Below are positions 16,302 to 24,997 of a stretch of 64,000 nt of DNA, one piece after another. A model generated the notes under the pieces. That model was not told the origin of the DNA. It searched no databases and worked only from the letters and a program-made list of their open reading frames with translations. The translations under genes were made by a program, and so were the position numbers. Source of the DNA: Lawsonibacter asaccharolyticus (GTDB taxonomy: Bacteria > Bacillota > Clostridia > Oscillospirales > Oscillospiraceae); the NCBI GenBank assembly GCA_003112755.1, contig BFBT01000001.1:62001-126000 (forward strand). Direction: 5' to 3'. The stretch's first letter is position 1. Every line of letters starts with the position of its first letter.

Positions 16302-17375
16302 ATGGCAGTTTACAAGGAAGAAAAGACCAACACCTGGCGGGCAGTCTATCGCTACACTGACTGGAACGGCGAGCGCAAGCAGACCCAGAAACGGGGCTTC
16401 AAGACCAAACGGGAGGCACAAGCCTGGGAGCGCGAACAGCTCAACAAGACCAGCGCCGATCTGGACATGACCTTCAGAAGCTTCGTGGACCTCTACACGG
16501 CGGATATGAAGACCCGGCTCAAGGAAAACACCTGGGCCACCAAAGACCACATCATCCGTACTAAGCTGCTGCCCTACTTCGGCAGGCTGAAAATGTGTAA
16601 CATCACCGCTCAGCAGATAATTACCTGGCAGAACGAGATGCTAAACCATAAGGACGAGAACGGCAAGCCCTACTCGCCAGTGTACCTGAAAACGGTCCAC
16701 AATCAGCTCAGCGCCATCTTCAACCACGCGGTTCGGTACTACAACCTCCGGGAAAATCCCTGCAAGAAGGCGGGCAGCATGGGCAAAAAGAAAAACCGAG
16801 AGATGATGTTCTGGACTAAGGAGCAGTACCTGAAATTTGCCGATGCGATGATGGACAAACCGCTGTCCTTCTACGCCTTTGAGATGCTCTACTGGTGCGG
16901 TATCCGGGAGGGGGAGCTGCTGGCCCTGACCCCGGCGGACTTTGACTTTGAGAAGCACACTGTCACCATCAATAAGTCTTACCAGCGGCTGAACGGCCAG
17001 GATCTGATTACCACCCCTAAGACGGAAAAGAGTAACCGGGTCATCACCATGCCGCAATTTCTGGCTGAGGAAATCCAGGATTACATCAAAATGCTCTACG
17101 GCATCGGGCCGGATGACCGGATGTTCACCGTCACCAAGAGTTATCTCCACCGGGAGATGGACCGGGGAGCCAAAGAAGCAGGAGTACCGCGTATCAGAAT
17201 CCACGATATTCGTCACAGCGCGGTTTCACTTCTGATCGACATGGGGTTCTCTGCCACGGCCATCGCGGACCGGGTGGGCCATGAAAGCATCGACATCACT
17301 TACAACTACGCGCACCTGTTTCCGTCCAAGCAGGCGGAAATGGCGGATAAATTGAACATGGAAAGGGGCAATTAA
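16302..17375 (+). CDS. Tyrosine recombinase (integrase) of element 1
   Basis: A 357-residue phage-type integrase. It has an N-terminal arm-binding domain (MAVYKEEKTNTWRAVYRY and a KRGFKTKREA strand), a core-binding domain around residues 60-170, and a catalytic domain with Arg in GIREGELLAL, HxxR in HDIRHSAVSLL and the H/Y pair in GHESIDITYNYAHL. ATG at 16302 follows GAGGAGGACTAATC. It should recombine the GAGTGGGAAT core at the guaA 3' end. The IS110 copy lies between it and xis, so it may be transcribed differently from its counterpart in element 2. Confidence 0.92.
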   Translation: MAVYKEEKTNTWRAVYRYTDWNGERKQTQKRGFKTKREAQAWEREQLNKTSADLDMTFRSFVDLYTADMKTRLKENTWATKDHIIRTKLLPYFGRLKMCNITAQQIITWQNEMLNHKDENGKPYSPVYLKTVHNQLSAIFNHAVRYYNLRENPCKKAGSMGKKKNREMMFWTKEQYLKFADAMMDKPLSFYAFEMLYWCGIREGELLALTPADFDFEKHTVTINKSYQRLNGQDLITTPKTEKSNRVITMPQFLAEEIQDYIKMLYGIGPDDRMFTVTKSYLHREMDRGAKEAGVPRIRIHDIRHSAVSLLIDMGFSATAIADRVGHESIDITYNYAHLFPSKQAEMADKLNMERGN

Positions 17376-17377
17376 AA

Positions 17378-17713
17378 ATGTCAGCAAAGAATTTGGACAA
17401 GCACAACCGTTGGAGGAACAAGACCGTGGCCTTCCGGGTCTCCCCGGAGGAGGACGCCCAGATCGAAACGGCAATCAAGCTCACCGGCCTGACCAAACAG
17501 GACTACATCATCCGGCGGCTGCTCTGCCGGGATGTGGTGGTCCAGGGCAATCCCAGGGTCTACAAGGCCCTGCGGGACCAGCTGGCCGCTGTGTTGGATG
17601 AGCTGCGCCTGATCGAAGCCGGGCAGTGCATGAACGACGAACTGCTGGACACCATCCGTATGATCGCCACCATTATGAACGGGATGCAGGAGGATTTTGC
17701 CTATGACCGATGA
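17378..17713 (+). CDS. Ribbon-helix-helix mobilization (MobC-like) protein
   Basis: A 111-residue protein: MSAKNLDKHNRWRNKTVAFR strand, then SPEEDAQIETAIKLTGLTKQ and DYIIRRLL, the pattern of MobC/relaxosome accessory proteins. It would bind oriT DNA to help a relaxase. It starts two bases after int and overlaps the RepA-like gene by 11 bases. The protein at 28389-28709 is its counterpart. Element 1 has no relaxase, so this may act with a helper. Confidence 0.65.
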   Translation: MSAKNLDKHNRWRNKTVAFRVSPEEDAQIETAIKLTGLTKQDYIIRRLLCRDVVVQGNPRVYKALRDQLAAVLDELRLIEAGQCMNDELLDTIRMIATIMNGMQEDFAYDR

Positions 17714-18878
17714 AAAAAAGAAAATGACCGCCCAGAGTTCATCTGTTGGCGCAGATGATGGGCAGTCAATCTCTCAAAATTCCAAGACCACTATACCAGA
17801 CCCGGACGAAAAAAGCAATTCCCCGGAAAGAGATTTGGAGGAACTTTACCGGAAGATGCGCCGCATGAGCGACCCGGCTTATCTGCATACTGTGACCCTG
17901 GACGAGCTGATGGACAATGTGTTCGAAGGCAAGTCTGCGGTGATTGAGAACCTGCTTTATACAGGAGCGTACATCCTTGCCGGAGCGCCCAAAATCGGCA
18001 AGTCTTTCCTGGTGGCGCAGATCGCCCGCCATGTCAGTACCGGGCAGGATTTGTGGGGCTACAAAGTCCACCAGGGAACCGTCCTTTATCTTGCTTTGGA
18101 AGATGATGAGAGCCGTTTGCAGCGCCGGATGTTTCGTATGTTTGGCGTAGAGGGGACAAGCTCCCTCCACTTCGCCACCAACGCTAAAATGATCGGCAGC
18201 GGCCTGGATGAACAGCAGGAAAAGTTCGTTCGGGAACACGGTGATACCAAGCTGATTATTGTGGATACCCTGCAAAAAGTCCGGGAGTCGGTGAGCGACA
18301 GTTACAGCTACTCCAGCGACTATGGGGTAATCGGCAATCTGAAGCAATTTGCTGATCAGTATGGCGTCTGCGTTCTGATCGTCCACCATACCAGAAAGCA
18401 GCCTGCGGGAGACAGCTTTGAGATGATCTCGGGGACCACGGGCTTGCTGGGGTGTGCAGATGGTGCGCTCCTGATGCAGAAGGAGAAGCGGACAGATAGC
18501 AAGGCCACCCTGGAGGTGGTAGGCAGAGACCAGCCGGATCAGCGGCTGTATCTCAGCAAAGACCAGGAAAGCCTGGTGTGGGACCTTGACCACGCAGAGA
18601 ATGAGCTTTGGAAGCAGCCTCCAGACCCGGTGCTGGAAGCTGTGGCGAAGATCGTGTCTGCTGACAACCAGGAATGGGAAGGCAGTCCCACTGAGCTGGC
18701 CCAGGCGATTCAAACGGATATGGCGGTAAACCGGCTCACCAAACATCTGAATGTGAATGCCAGCCGTCTGCTGGAAGAACATCAAGTGAGGTACGAGAAC
18801 AAAACCAAACATGCTGGACGGCGCATCCGGCTGACTTACATGGTGGTGGAAGCATCCGCGTTTGAAGTAATCGAGTAA
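17703..18878 (+). CDS. RepA-like RecA-fold ATPase (replication helicase type)
   Basis: A 391-residue protein with a Walker A in LAGAPKIGKSFLVAQIA (about residues 97-113), LYLALEDD, a Walker B LIIVDTLQKV and a sensor segment VLIVHHTRKQ. This is the AAA_25/RepA hexameric helicase pattern found in plasmid and element replication proteins. The C-terminal winged region probably binds DNA. ATG at 17703 is preferred because GGAGG lies nine bases before it. Directly after its stop are inverted 9-bp iterons (18881-18955), so the element probably replicates autonomously after excision. Confidence 0.75.
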   Translation: MTDEKKKMTAQSSSVGADDGQSISQNSKTTIPDPDEKSNSPERDLEELYRKMRRMSDPAYLHTVTLDELMDNVFEGKSAVIENLLYTGAYILAGAPKIGKSFLVAQIARHVSTGQDLWGYKVHQGTVLYLALEDDESRLQRRMFRMFGVEGTSSLHFATNAKMIGSGLDEQQEKFVREHGDTKLIIVDTLQKVRESVSDSYSYSSDYGVIGNLKQFADQYGVCVLIVHHTRKQPAGDSFEMISGTTGLLGCADGALLMQKEKRTDSKATLEVVGRDQPDQRLYLSKDQESLVWDLDHAENELWKQPPDPVLEAVAKIVSADNQEWEGSPTELAQAIQTDMAVNRLTKHLNVNASRLLEEHQVRYENKTKHAGRRIRLTYMVVEASAFEVIE

Positions 18879-18880
18879 AG

Positions 18881-18955
18881 CGCGACGCTCGCAACGGTCG
18901 CGACGGTGTTTTGAGGGGTACTCCCAGCACCGTTGCGACCGTCGCCACCGTCGCG
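18881..18955. repeat. Inverted iteron array, candidate replication origin of element 1
   Basis: Three direct 9-mers (CGCGACGCT, CGCAACGGT, CGCGACGGT; 18881-18907) face three more in inverted order (18929-18955), with a 21-base loop between. They lie two bases after the RepA-like gene. Element 2 has the same layout with a different 9-mer. Confidence 0.7.
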
Positions 18956-19297
18956 GAAAGAAAAAACCGGGGTGGTATTTTGCCACCCCTATCTTCCCAG
19001 GGCTACACTGTTTCACGGTAGCCCCAAAGGCTATAAGGGGGGTCACGATTTGTTACACCCTTCCCCAAAGGGGTACGGCGTTTTGGCGTATCCCTCAGAA
19101 GCGTTCGGAGAACGCGTAGCCACAGAATGAAATCCTGTGTTCAAAAGGGGTTTGGGGGCGCTGCCCTCAACAAGCAGACGGCAGGAAATGTGAGTGTGTA
19201 TTAACACTCGCATTGCTTGCCTGTCGTATCTGAGCAGAAATCAACGGATACCGAGAATCAGGCTTTAAATCACACTGCCTAATGTGTAAGTGCGTGA
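18956..19297. other. Noncoding stretch between iterons and defence cargo
   Basis: Holds a GGGGTGG/CCACCCC hairpin near 18968-18988 and GC-rich repetitive sequence, but no supported gene. The base composition changes to AT-rich around 19200, where the cargo begins. A relaxase origin might be expected here by analogy with element 2, but I could not identify one. Confidence 0.4.
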
Positions 19298-19326
19298 TTG
19301 CATTGTTCGCAAATGCGCTGTATAAT
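19298..19326 (+). promoter_or_regulatory. Promoter of the defence operon
   Basis: TTGCAT (19298-19303), a 17-base spacer and TATAAT (19321-19326), about 40 bases before the first cargo gene. Confidence 0.7.
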
Positions 19327-19368
19327 AAAATTATATATTTGTATTCCCTGTAAGAAAAGGTGGCCGAT

Positions 19369-19563
19369 ATGGATTACATGAACGCAAAAGAAGCCGCTGA
19401 TAAGTGGGGACTTTCAGTACGGCGAGTTCAAGTCCTCTGCGAACAAGGTAGAGTTGATGGTGTCGAGCGGTTGGGCAATGTTTGGCTAATTCCTAAAAGC
19501 GCAGAAAAGCCGCTGGACGGACGTACTCGTGAAGTGAAAAAGCAGAAACAGAAGCAGAAATAA
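19369..19563 (+). CDS. Small helix-turn-helix protein
   Basis: A 64-residue protein: NAKEAADKWGLSVRRVQVLCE, then GRVDGVERLGNVWLIPK, a MerR/excisionase-like DNA-binding fold, with a basic Lys/Gln tail. It is the first gene of the restriction operon and ends 21 bases before the methylase. Such proteins often precede restriction-modification genes and may control them. ATG at 19369 has AAGGTGG upstream. Confidence 0.65.
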   Translation: MDYMNAKEAADKWGLSVRRVQVLCEQGRVDGVERLGNVWLIPKSAEKPLDGRTREVKKQKQKQK

Positions 19564-19584
19564 AGTTGTTCAGGAGGAACGAAG

Positions 19585-21393
19585 ATGACAAATCTCGAAC
19601 GAGCAATAAAAGATGGTTATGCACATATTATTGGAGAAGAAGGCAAGCAGAAAATCACATATGTTTCTTCTGATAACCATGTAGAAAATTATAGCGATCC
19701 AGAAGAAAAGGTCCGTGCTGAATTCTGGGCTGAACTGATTTATAAATACGAATATCCAGTCAATCGAATTAAAATCGAAGTGACTGTGCCTGATCGTCTG
19801 CCGACAGATCGTGCTGATATTGTTGTTTTCCGTGATGACGAGTGTAAGCGCCCCTATGCTGTGGTTGAGTGCAAAAAAGACGGTGTTACGGATGCCGAAT
19901 TTAACCAAGCAATAGAGCAGGGCGTTGGCAATGCAACTTGGGTGAAGCTGCGTGCTGACTATGTTGTAATTATCGCTGGTGGTACTCGTCGTGTCCTGGA
20001 TGTTACCGATAAATTTGGCGCATTGGAGCGTGAGCAAAACATCTTGGCCGATTTGCCTCATGCATACGGAAAGCCCCAAGAATTTAGATTCTATAAGGGA
20101 AGCGAAAATGATATTAAGCCGGTAGATCGCGAAGATCTAATTGCTGCTATTAAAAAATGCCATCAAACGCTGTGGGGAGGTGGTCGCCTTTCCCCGCCGA
20201 CCGCTTTTGGCGAATTGTGTAAATTGATTTTTGTAAAAATCAGTGATGAGCAAAAACCTCGGAAAAAAGGTGAGCCTTACCAGTTTCAGATAAAGACGCA
20301 CGAGCCTGCTTCTAAACTGGCTGAACGAATCAATGCTTTGTACGATGAGCAGAAAAAGAAAGACCCTGAGGTCTTTACTGACTCTATCAAAGTGGATGAT
20401 CGAGTGCTGCGAACGGTGGTCTCCCATCTTGAAGCAATTAACCTGAACAAAACGGACCTTGATGTAAAAGGCGTTGCATTTGAACAGTTCATGGACGGAT
20501 TTTTCAAAGGTGATTTTGGCCAGTATTTTACTCCTCGTCCGATCATTGAATTTGCTGTAAAAATGATGGAGCCGGAACACGACTGGGATGTGCTGGATAC
20601 TTCCTGTGGGTCGGGTGGGTTCTTGCTGTATGCACTGGATTACATTCGCCATCAGGCTACCGAGTATTACGAAAAAGGCAGTGCTGACCACTATCGTTAT
20701 TGGCATGATTTTGCGGAGAAGCACCTCTACGGAATCGAAATCAATGATGAAATTGCACGTGTCGCAAAGATGAACATGATTGTGCATGATGATGGACATA
20801 CCAATGTGATCAGCTATGATGCATTAGAAAGCATTGATAAGATTGCGGCACATAATCCTGGTTTTCAAAAAGATAAATTTGATCTCATTTTGACCAATCC
20901 TCCTTTTGGTTCTACGGTGAACGGGGCTGAAAAACCGTATCTCAGCACCTTTGAGTTGGGCAATACCTATGACAAAAAAGGAAAAGCAAAGCCCAGAAAA
21001 AACCAGAGTTCAGAGGTCCTGTTTGTTGAACGCATTTGTGAGTTTCTCAAGCCGGGCACGGGAAAAGCGGCCATCGTTTTGCCTGATGGAATCCTAACTA
21101 ATAGTTCTTCCCAATACGTGCGAGATTTTATTTTAGAGCGGTTCCAACTGCTGGCGGTTGTGAGCCTGCCTCAGTGCGCCTTTGCGCATTTTGGCGCCGG
21201 TGTAAAGGCTTCGGTTATTTTCGTTAGAAAACGTGATAACGATGAGGTTGTAAACAATGAAGAAACCATTTTCATGGCGGCGCCGGAACTGATCGGATAT
21301 GATGCCACTGGACGAAAGACCGAGTCGCAGCTGGATGAGATTGTTGAACAATATAAAAAGTTTCAGGAGGACCCTACCCCTTTTTTCGTCTGA
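19585..21393 (+). CDS. Fused restriction nuclease and N6-adenine methyltransferase
   Basis: A 602-residue protein. Residues about 40-115 form an HSDR_N-type nuclease domain with the PD-(D/E)xK core (RADIVVF, then YAVVECKKDG near 92-99). From about residue 170 it is a HsdM-like methyltransferase: FGQYFTPRPI, DTSCGSGGFLL near 337 (SAM-binding motif I) and LTNPPFG near 437 (catalytic motif IV). Nuclease and methylase in one chain with a separate specificity subunit resembles the BcgI-type arrangement. GGAGGAACGAAG precedes ATG. The low GC compared with the element backbone marks it as cargo. Confidence 0.85.
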   Translation: MTNLERAIKDGYAHIIGEEGKQKITYVSSDNHVENYSDPEEKVRAEFWAELIYKYEYPVNRIKIEVTVPDRLPTDRADIVVFRDDECKRPYAVVECKKDGVTDAEFNQAIEQGVGNATWVKLRADYVVIIAGGTRRVLDVTDKFGALEREQNILADLPHAYGKPQEFRFYKGSENDIKPVDREDLIAAIKKCHQTLWGGGRLSPPTAFGELCKLIFVKISDEQKPRKKGEPYQFQIKTHEPASKLAERINALYDEQKKKDPEVFTDSIKVDDRVLRTVVSHLEAINLNKTDLDVKGVAFEQFMDGFFKGDFGQYFTPRPIIEFAVKMMEPEHDWDVLDTSCGSGGFLLYALDYIRHQATEYYEKGSADHYRYWHDFAEKHLYGIEINDEIARVAKMNMIVHDDGHTNVISYDALESIDKIAAHNPGFQKDKFDLILTNPPFGSTVNGAEKPYLSTFELGNTYDKKGKAKPRKNQSSEVLFVERICEFLKPGTGKAAIVLPDGILTNSSSQYVRDFILERFQLLAVVSLPQCAFAHFGAGVKASVIFVRKRDNDEVVNNEETIFMAAPELIGYDATGRKTESQLDEIVEQYKKFQEDPTPFFV

Positions 21394-21425
21394 CCCCCGG
21401 CGCAAATGAACTTTGTGTCTTTGCG

Positions 21426-22787
21426 GTGGAGCGGGGGAGAATTGGGGGAAGATTTGATGTTAGAAATATCCGCTATTCACTTATTTTTTCAAATGACAAT
21501 CAATCAAGGATTCCTCTTGGTGAATTAACCAGTGAAGAGCCTTGTTATGGAACATCGGCTACGGCTATTGAGAGAGTTAATGAATTGCAGCCAAAATATA
21601 TTCGAATTACTGACTTTGATGATTTTGGCATTGAAGCAGATCATGTTTTTATGACTGCAGAAAATTACTCAGCCAAGCATGAACTACAAAAGAATGATAT
21701 TCTTTTTGCCCGCACAGGAGCCACTGTCGGCAAAACCTATTTCTATGATGGTAGTATTGGAAAGGCAATATTTGCAGGCTATTGTATTCGATTTCGATTT
21801 GACGAAAATAAAGTAATGCCTAAATTTGTTTATTGGTATACAAAAACTGACACATTTCTATCATGGGTTAACGGCATCCAGCGCCCCTCAGGTCAGCCTA
21901 ATATTAACAAAGAAGAATATAAGTCATATAAGATTCTTGTTCCGAGCAGATCCAAACAGGAACAACTATCTTCTTATATGGATATTGCACTGGCTAAGCA
22001 TAATAAGATGCTTTATCAAGCTGATAGATTACTTAGTGCATGTAAAGACAGCGTTTTTTCATTCTTAAATCTTCATTTCCGTGAATATAAACCCGCGTTA
22101 TATAGTGTCAATAAGCTTGAAGATATACGAGAATTAGGAATATATTGCAATCCGCACAGTGATTATCTAAATGATGTTTTTTCTAAACTGCGTACTAACA
22201 ATTTCTTTGCTGGTCATGTTGAAGACTTTGTAGAAATTAATCCGAAAACAAGTAGAGCGGGTCTGCAAGATAAATCAGATGTTTCATTTGTCCCTATGAC
22301 GGCGGTAACAGAAAAAACGAACCAAGTTGTTTATGAATTCAAGACTTATAGTGAAGTCAAAACAGGATTTACTATATTCAAAAAAAATGATCTTCTTTGG
22401 GCAAAGATTACTCCTTGCATGCAAAACGGAAAATCATTTGTGGCATCAGATATGCCAACTGATATTGGATTTGGATCCACAGAGTTTCATGTTTTGAGAG
22501 CAAAAAATCCCAAACGAGTTTATATGCCTTATTTGTGGGTGATTTTTTCCAATGAACATATTTTGGAAGCAGCACAGGGGATGTTTGGAGGTTCTGCTGG
22601 TCAGCAACGAGTTCCCGATACCTTTTTGAAAAAATTCCCCATAGTTTTGCCACCCTATGAAGTGCAGGTTAAATTAGCAGATCAGGTATTTGAAGCGTTA
22701 GAGAAAACTAAAAAAATGCGAGCAAAGGCAGAATATGATTGGCAAAACGCAAGAAAGCAGTTTGAGAAAGAATTGTTGGGTGAGTGA
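21426..22787 (+). CDS. Type I-like specificity (S) subunit
   Basis: About 453 residues with two target-recognition halves. The first contains GELTSEEPCYGTSATAIE and FARTGATVGKTYF; the second contains VPMTAVTEK and LLWAKITPCMQNGKS. Each ends in a conserved helical stretch (VPSRSKQEQLSSYMDIA; PPYEVQVKLADQVFEAL). It directs the preceding nuclease-methylase to its site. The start is uncertain. GTG at 21426 has no strong ribosome site, and the frame stays open upstream through the methylase stop, with residues (CVFAVERGRIGGRFD) that resemble the usual beginning of S subunits. Confidence 0.8.
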   Translation: MERGRIGGRFDVRNIRYSLIFSNDNQSRIPLGELTSEEPCYGTSATAIERVNELQPKYIRITDFDDFGIEADHVFMTAENYSAKHELQKNDILFARTGATVGKTYFYDGSIGKAIFAGYCIRFRFDENKVMPKFVYWYTKTDTFLSWVNGIQRPSGQPNINKEEYKSYKILVPSRSKQEQLSSYMDIALAKHNKMLYQADRLLSACKDSVFSFLNLHFREYKPALYSVNKLEDIRELGIYCNPHSDYLNDVFSKLRTNNFFAGHVEDFVEINPKTSRAGLQDKSDVSFVPMTAVTEKTNQVVYEFKTYSEVKTGFTIFKKNDLLWAKITPCMQNGKSFVASDMPTDIGFGSTEFHVLRAKNPKRVYMPYLWVIFSNEHILEAAQGMFGGSAGQQRVPDTFLKKFPIVLPPYEVQVKLADQVFEALEKTKKMRAKAEYDWQNARKQFEKELLGE

Positions 22788-22788
22788 T

Positions 22789-23493
22789 ATGGACATAAAT
22801 AGAGTTAGGACAGTTTATGGATGGCTAATCAATATTGCAAACAACCCTAATTATATGACATTTCCCATTGCACCATCCAATATTCAAAATATTAAGAATG
22901 GCCTAATCAAAATTTCTCATGACATTGAAAGGGAATCCCCATATTTCAGCCAAGAGCTGTTTGAGATGAAAGATCGTATGTTTGTTGGATATGGGACGAT
23001 TAATCCGGTTGTGTTCGGACAAGTCATAGAAATTTTGAAGTCACTTCAGCAAGCAGATAATACAAAGGGTATGGGAGTATGGGATCTCATACTCCCAAAG
23101 ATTGTTGCGGTGTCCCAAAAGCTATTTGAAGACGGTCACTATGCAAATGCCGCTGAGGATGCGTTTGTTGAGATAAATGACCGGGTAAAGAAACTTTTTA
23201 TGAAACTAAATCCCACTGCAACCAAGGTCCCAGATGGTCAATCTGTGATGAATACGGTATTCTCTGATAACGCTCCTTTGCTGGAGTTTTGTGATCGCTT
23301 GACCGAGACAGGAAGCAACATACAAAAAGGCTATATGCAGATGCTGGCAGGAGCCATGTCTGCACTGAGAAATCCCAAAGCTCATACCAATATCACCATT
23401 ACTAAGGATGATGCAATGCATCGTCTGATGTTTGCCAGTATGTTGATGTATAAAATTGACGAGGCAGTAAAGTATTCTGGAATTATGGAATAG
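22789..23493 (+). CDS. TIGR02391-like protein
   Basis: A 234-residue protein. The C-terminal half matches the TIGR02391/Ymh pattern: KLFEDGHYANAAEDAFVEIN, then YMQMLAGAMSALRNPKAHTN. That family occurs in restriction and abortive-infection loci and has no proven activity. ATG at 22789 is one base after the S-subunit stop, so translation is probably coupled. Its place between the S subunit and the DGQHR fusion suggests it is part of the same defence operon. Confidence 0.7.
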   Translation: MDINRVRTVYGWLINIANNPNYMTFPIAPSNIQNIKNGLIKISHDIERESPYFSQELFEMKDRMFVGYGTINPVVFGQVIEILKSLQQADNTKGMGVWDLILPKIVAVSQKLFEDGHYANAAEDAFVEINDRVKKLFMKLNPTATKVPDGQSVMNTVFSDNAPLLEFCDRLTETGSNIQKGYMQMLAGAMSALRNPKAHTNITITKDDAMHRLMFASMLMYKIDEAVKYSGIME

Positions 23494-23518
23494 TTCTGCA
23501 AAGAAAGAGAGAAATACA

Positions 23519-24997
23519 ATGGTTAAGCTAAGCGGTATATTAGAGTACTCGATGGGAGGTTTCCTCTGCTTACGAGGGTTTGCTTCGTTTAAGATGCTTA
23601 GCGCTATTTCTGAGCCCAATCCAGAAGTGCAAAGAGACCTTATAGCGCAGCATCAGGGCGAAATGGCAGAATTTTTAAACGGAGGAGAGTATCGCTTTTT
23701 TCCTGAAGTCATCTTGTCTTTAAATTTGACCGATGGTAAAAGCGAATTCGACAAAATCGATTTGTTTCATTCGGAATTGCGCTCTGGACAAACCTGGAAT
23801 AAATCTATTGGGGGATTCCAAATTAGTATTTCCCAGAATGTTACAAAGAATGTCTTAAGTACATTTGATCCCTCACCAAGAATCGATAGAGTTAACATCG
23901 CTCATTTGAAATTTGATGAAAAAGAACACAGGATTACACGTATTGATGGAAACCATAGACTCAGTGCGGCAGCAAGCGTTGGAGAGGATTTTGCCGTTCC
24001 GTTCTGCTTGCTTTTGTTCCAAAATCCAGAAGAAAATGGACAGTATTCGCGAGCTATATTTCATAACATCAATGCCAAACAGGTTCCATTAAATCTTGAA
24101 GAAAATTTAAAAGTTATATTGGAAAGTGACGGGGTATTTAGTGATGAAAAGCTAAAGACCGATCCCTCCTTCGGTTGGCCATACTATTTGGCGCGTAAGA
24201 TTTCTCAACAAGAAAATTTTGAAGAATACCCATTCATTAATTTATTGATTCGTGGAATCAAATATACATATTTGCTTCAAGTGTGCCAGCTCTTAATTGA
24301 AAACCAAACTTTACCCAGAGGCGATGAGGCAGTGGATAGTTTTCGTGAACAGTTGCCTCAGATTGAAGCTGCACTGCAAGAAGCACGGCTTCATGTGATA
24401 CCGAACAATCTCGCTGTTATTGGGGCAATTTCGTTTTATAAGTTGACAAATGCGTTAAAGTATCAACACTTTCTGTCTTGGGTAAAAGAAAATAGCATTA
24501 CAAGAGTCCCTGAGCTCCACATGAATGATTTAATACAAATCTTTGACCAGATATATGAGAATAGGCCGAAATCAATATTTGTTTCAATGCAGTTTAGTGT
24601 AGAAACAGCAGATACATACCAGACTATTGAAGATGTGAAGGCCACTTTAAAACGTGAAAATGGTCTTGATATAAAGTTGATACGAGTAGATAAGCATCAT
24701 GATGGATATTCTGATGAGATATATCATCGGATAATTAATGGCATCAAAGAGTCCTCTTTGGTGATTGCTGATCTTTCATTCGGCAATAAAAATGTTCATC
24801 ATGAAATAGGATACGCTCAGGGGCTTGCAAAGAAAGTGCTGCTACTCTATAAAACACGAGATGGAGTGCCTGCAAATTCTGAAATTGGGTCCAATATCTC
24901 GATGCACGATCAGGTAAGATTCCAAAATCAGGTTGAATTGCGGCCTATACTTTTGAGAAAAATCCGAGAGTTCTTTGGAATTGAGGTGGACGATTAA
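23519..24997 (+). CDS. DGQHR/DndB-like and nucleoside-deoxyribosyltransferase-like fusion
   Basis: A 492-residue two-domain protein. Residues about 20-260 carry RIDGNHRLSAA near 140 and FHNINAKQVPLNLEENL, the pattern of DGQHR/DndB-like domains linked to phosphorothioation and other defence loci. From about residue 350 the C-terminus reads SIFVSMQFSVETADTYQTI, then VIADLSFGNKNVHHEIGYA at about 417-435, a nucleoside 2-deoxyribosyltransferase-like (TIR-related) fold that in other systems cleaves nucleotides or NAD. A sensor plus effector arrangement is inferred. Its stop shares bases with the next start (TAATG). Confidence 0.65.
   Translation: MVKLSGILEYSMGGFLCLRGFASFKMLSAISEPNPEVQRDLIAQHQGEMAEFLNGGEYRFFPEVILSLNLTDGKSEFDKIDLFHSELRSGQTWNKSIGGFQISISQNVTKNVLSTFDPSPRIDRVNIAHLKFDEKEHRITRIDGNHRLSAAASVGEDFAVPFCLLLFQNPEENGQYSRAIFHNINAKQVPLNLEENLKVILESDGVFSDEKLKTDPSFGWPYYLARKISQQENFEEYPFINLLIRGIKYTYLLQVCQLLIENQTLPRGDEAVDSFREQLPQIEAALQEARLHVIPNNLAVIGAISFYKLTNALKYQHFLSWVKENSITRVPELHMNDLIQIFDQIYENRPKSIFVSMQFSVETADTYQTIEDVKATLKRENGLDIKLIRVDKHHDGYSDEIYHRIINGIKESSLVIADLSFGNKNVHHEIGYAQGLAKKVLLLYKTRDGVPANSEIGSNISMHDQVRFQNQVELRPILLRKIREFFGIEVDD

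Noticed and set aside
17766..19046. Minus-strand frame of 426 codons opposite the RepA-like gene
   Set aside because: It is a complement of the ATPase gene and runs through the iterons.
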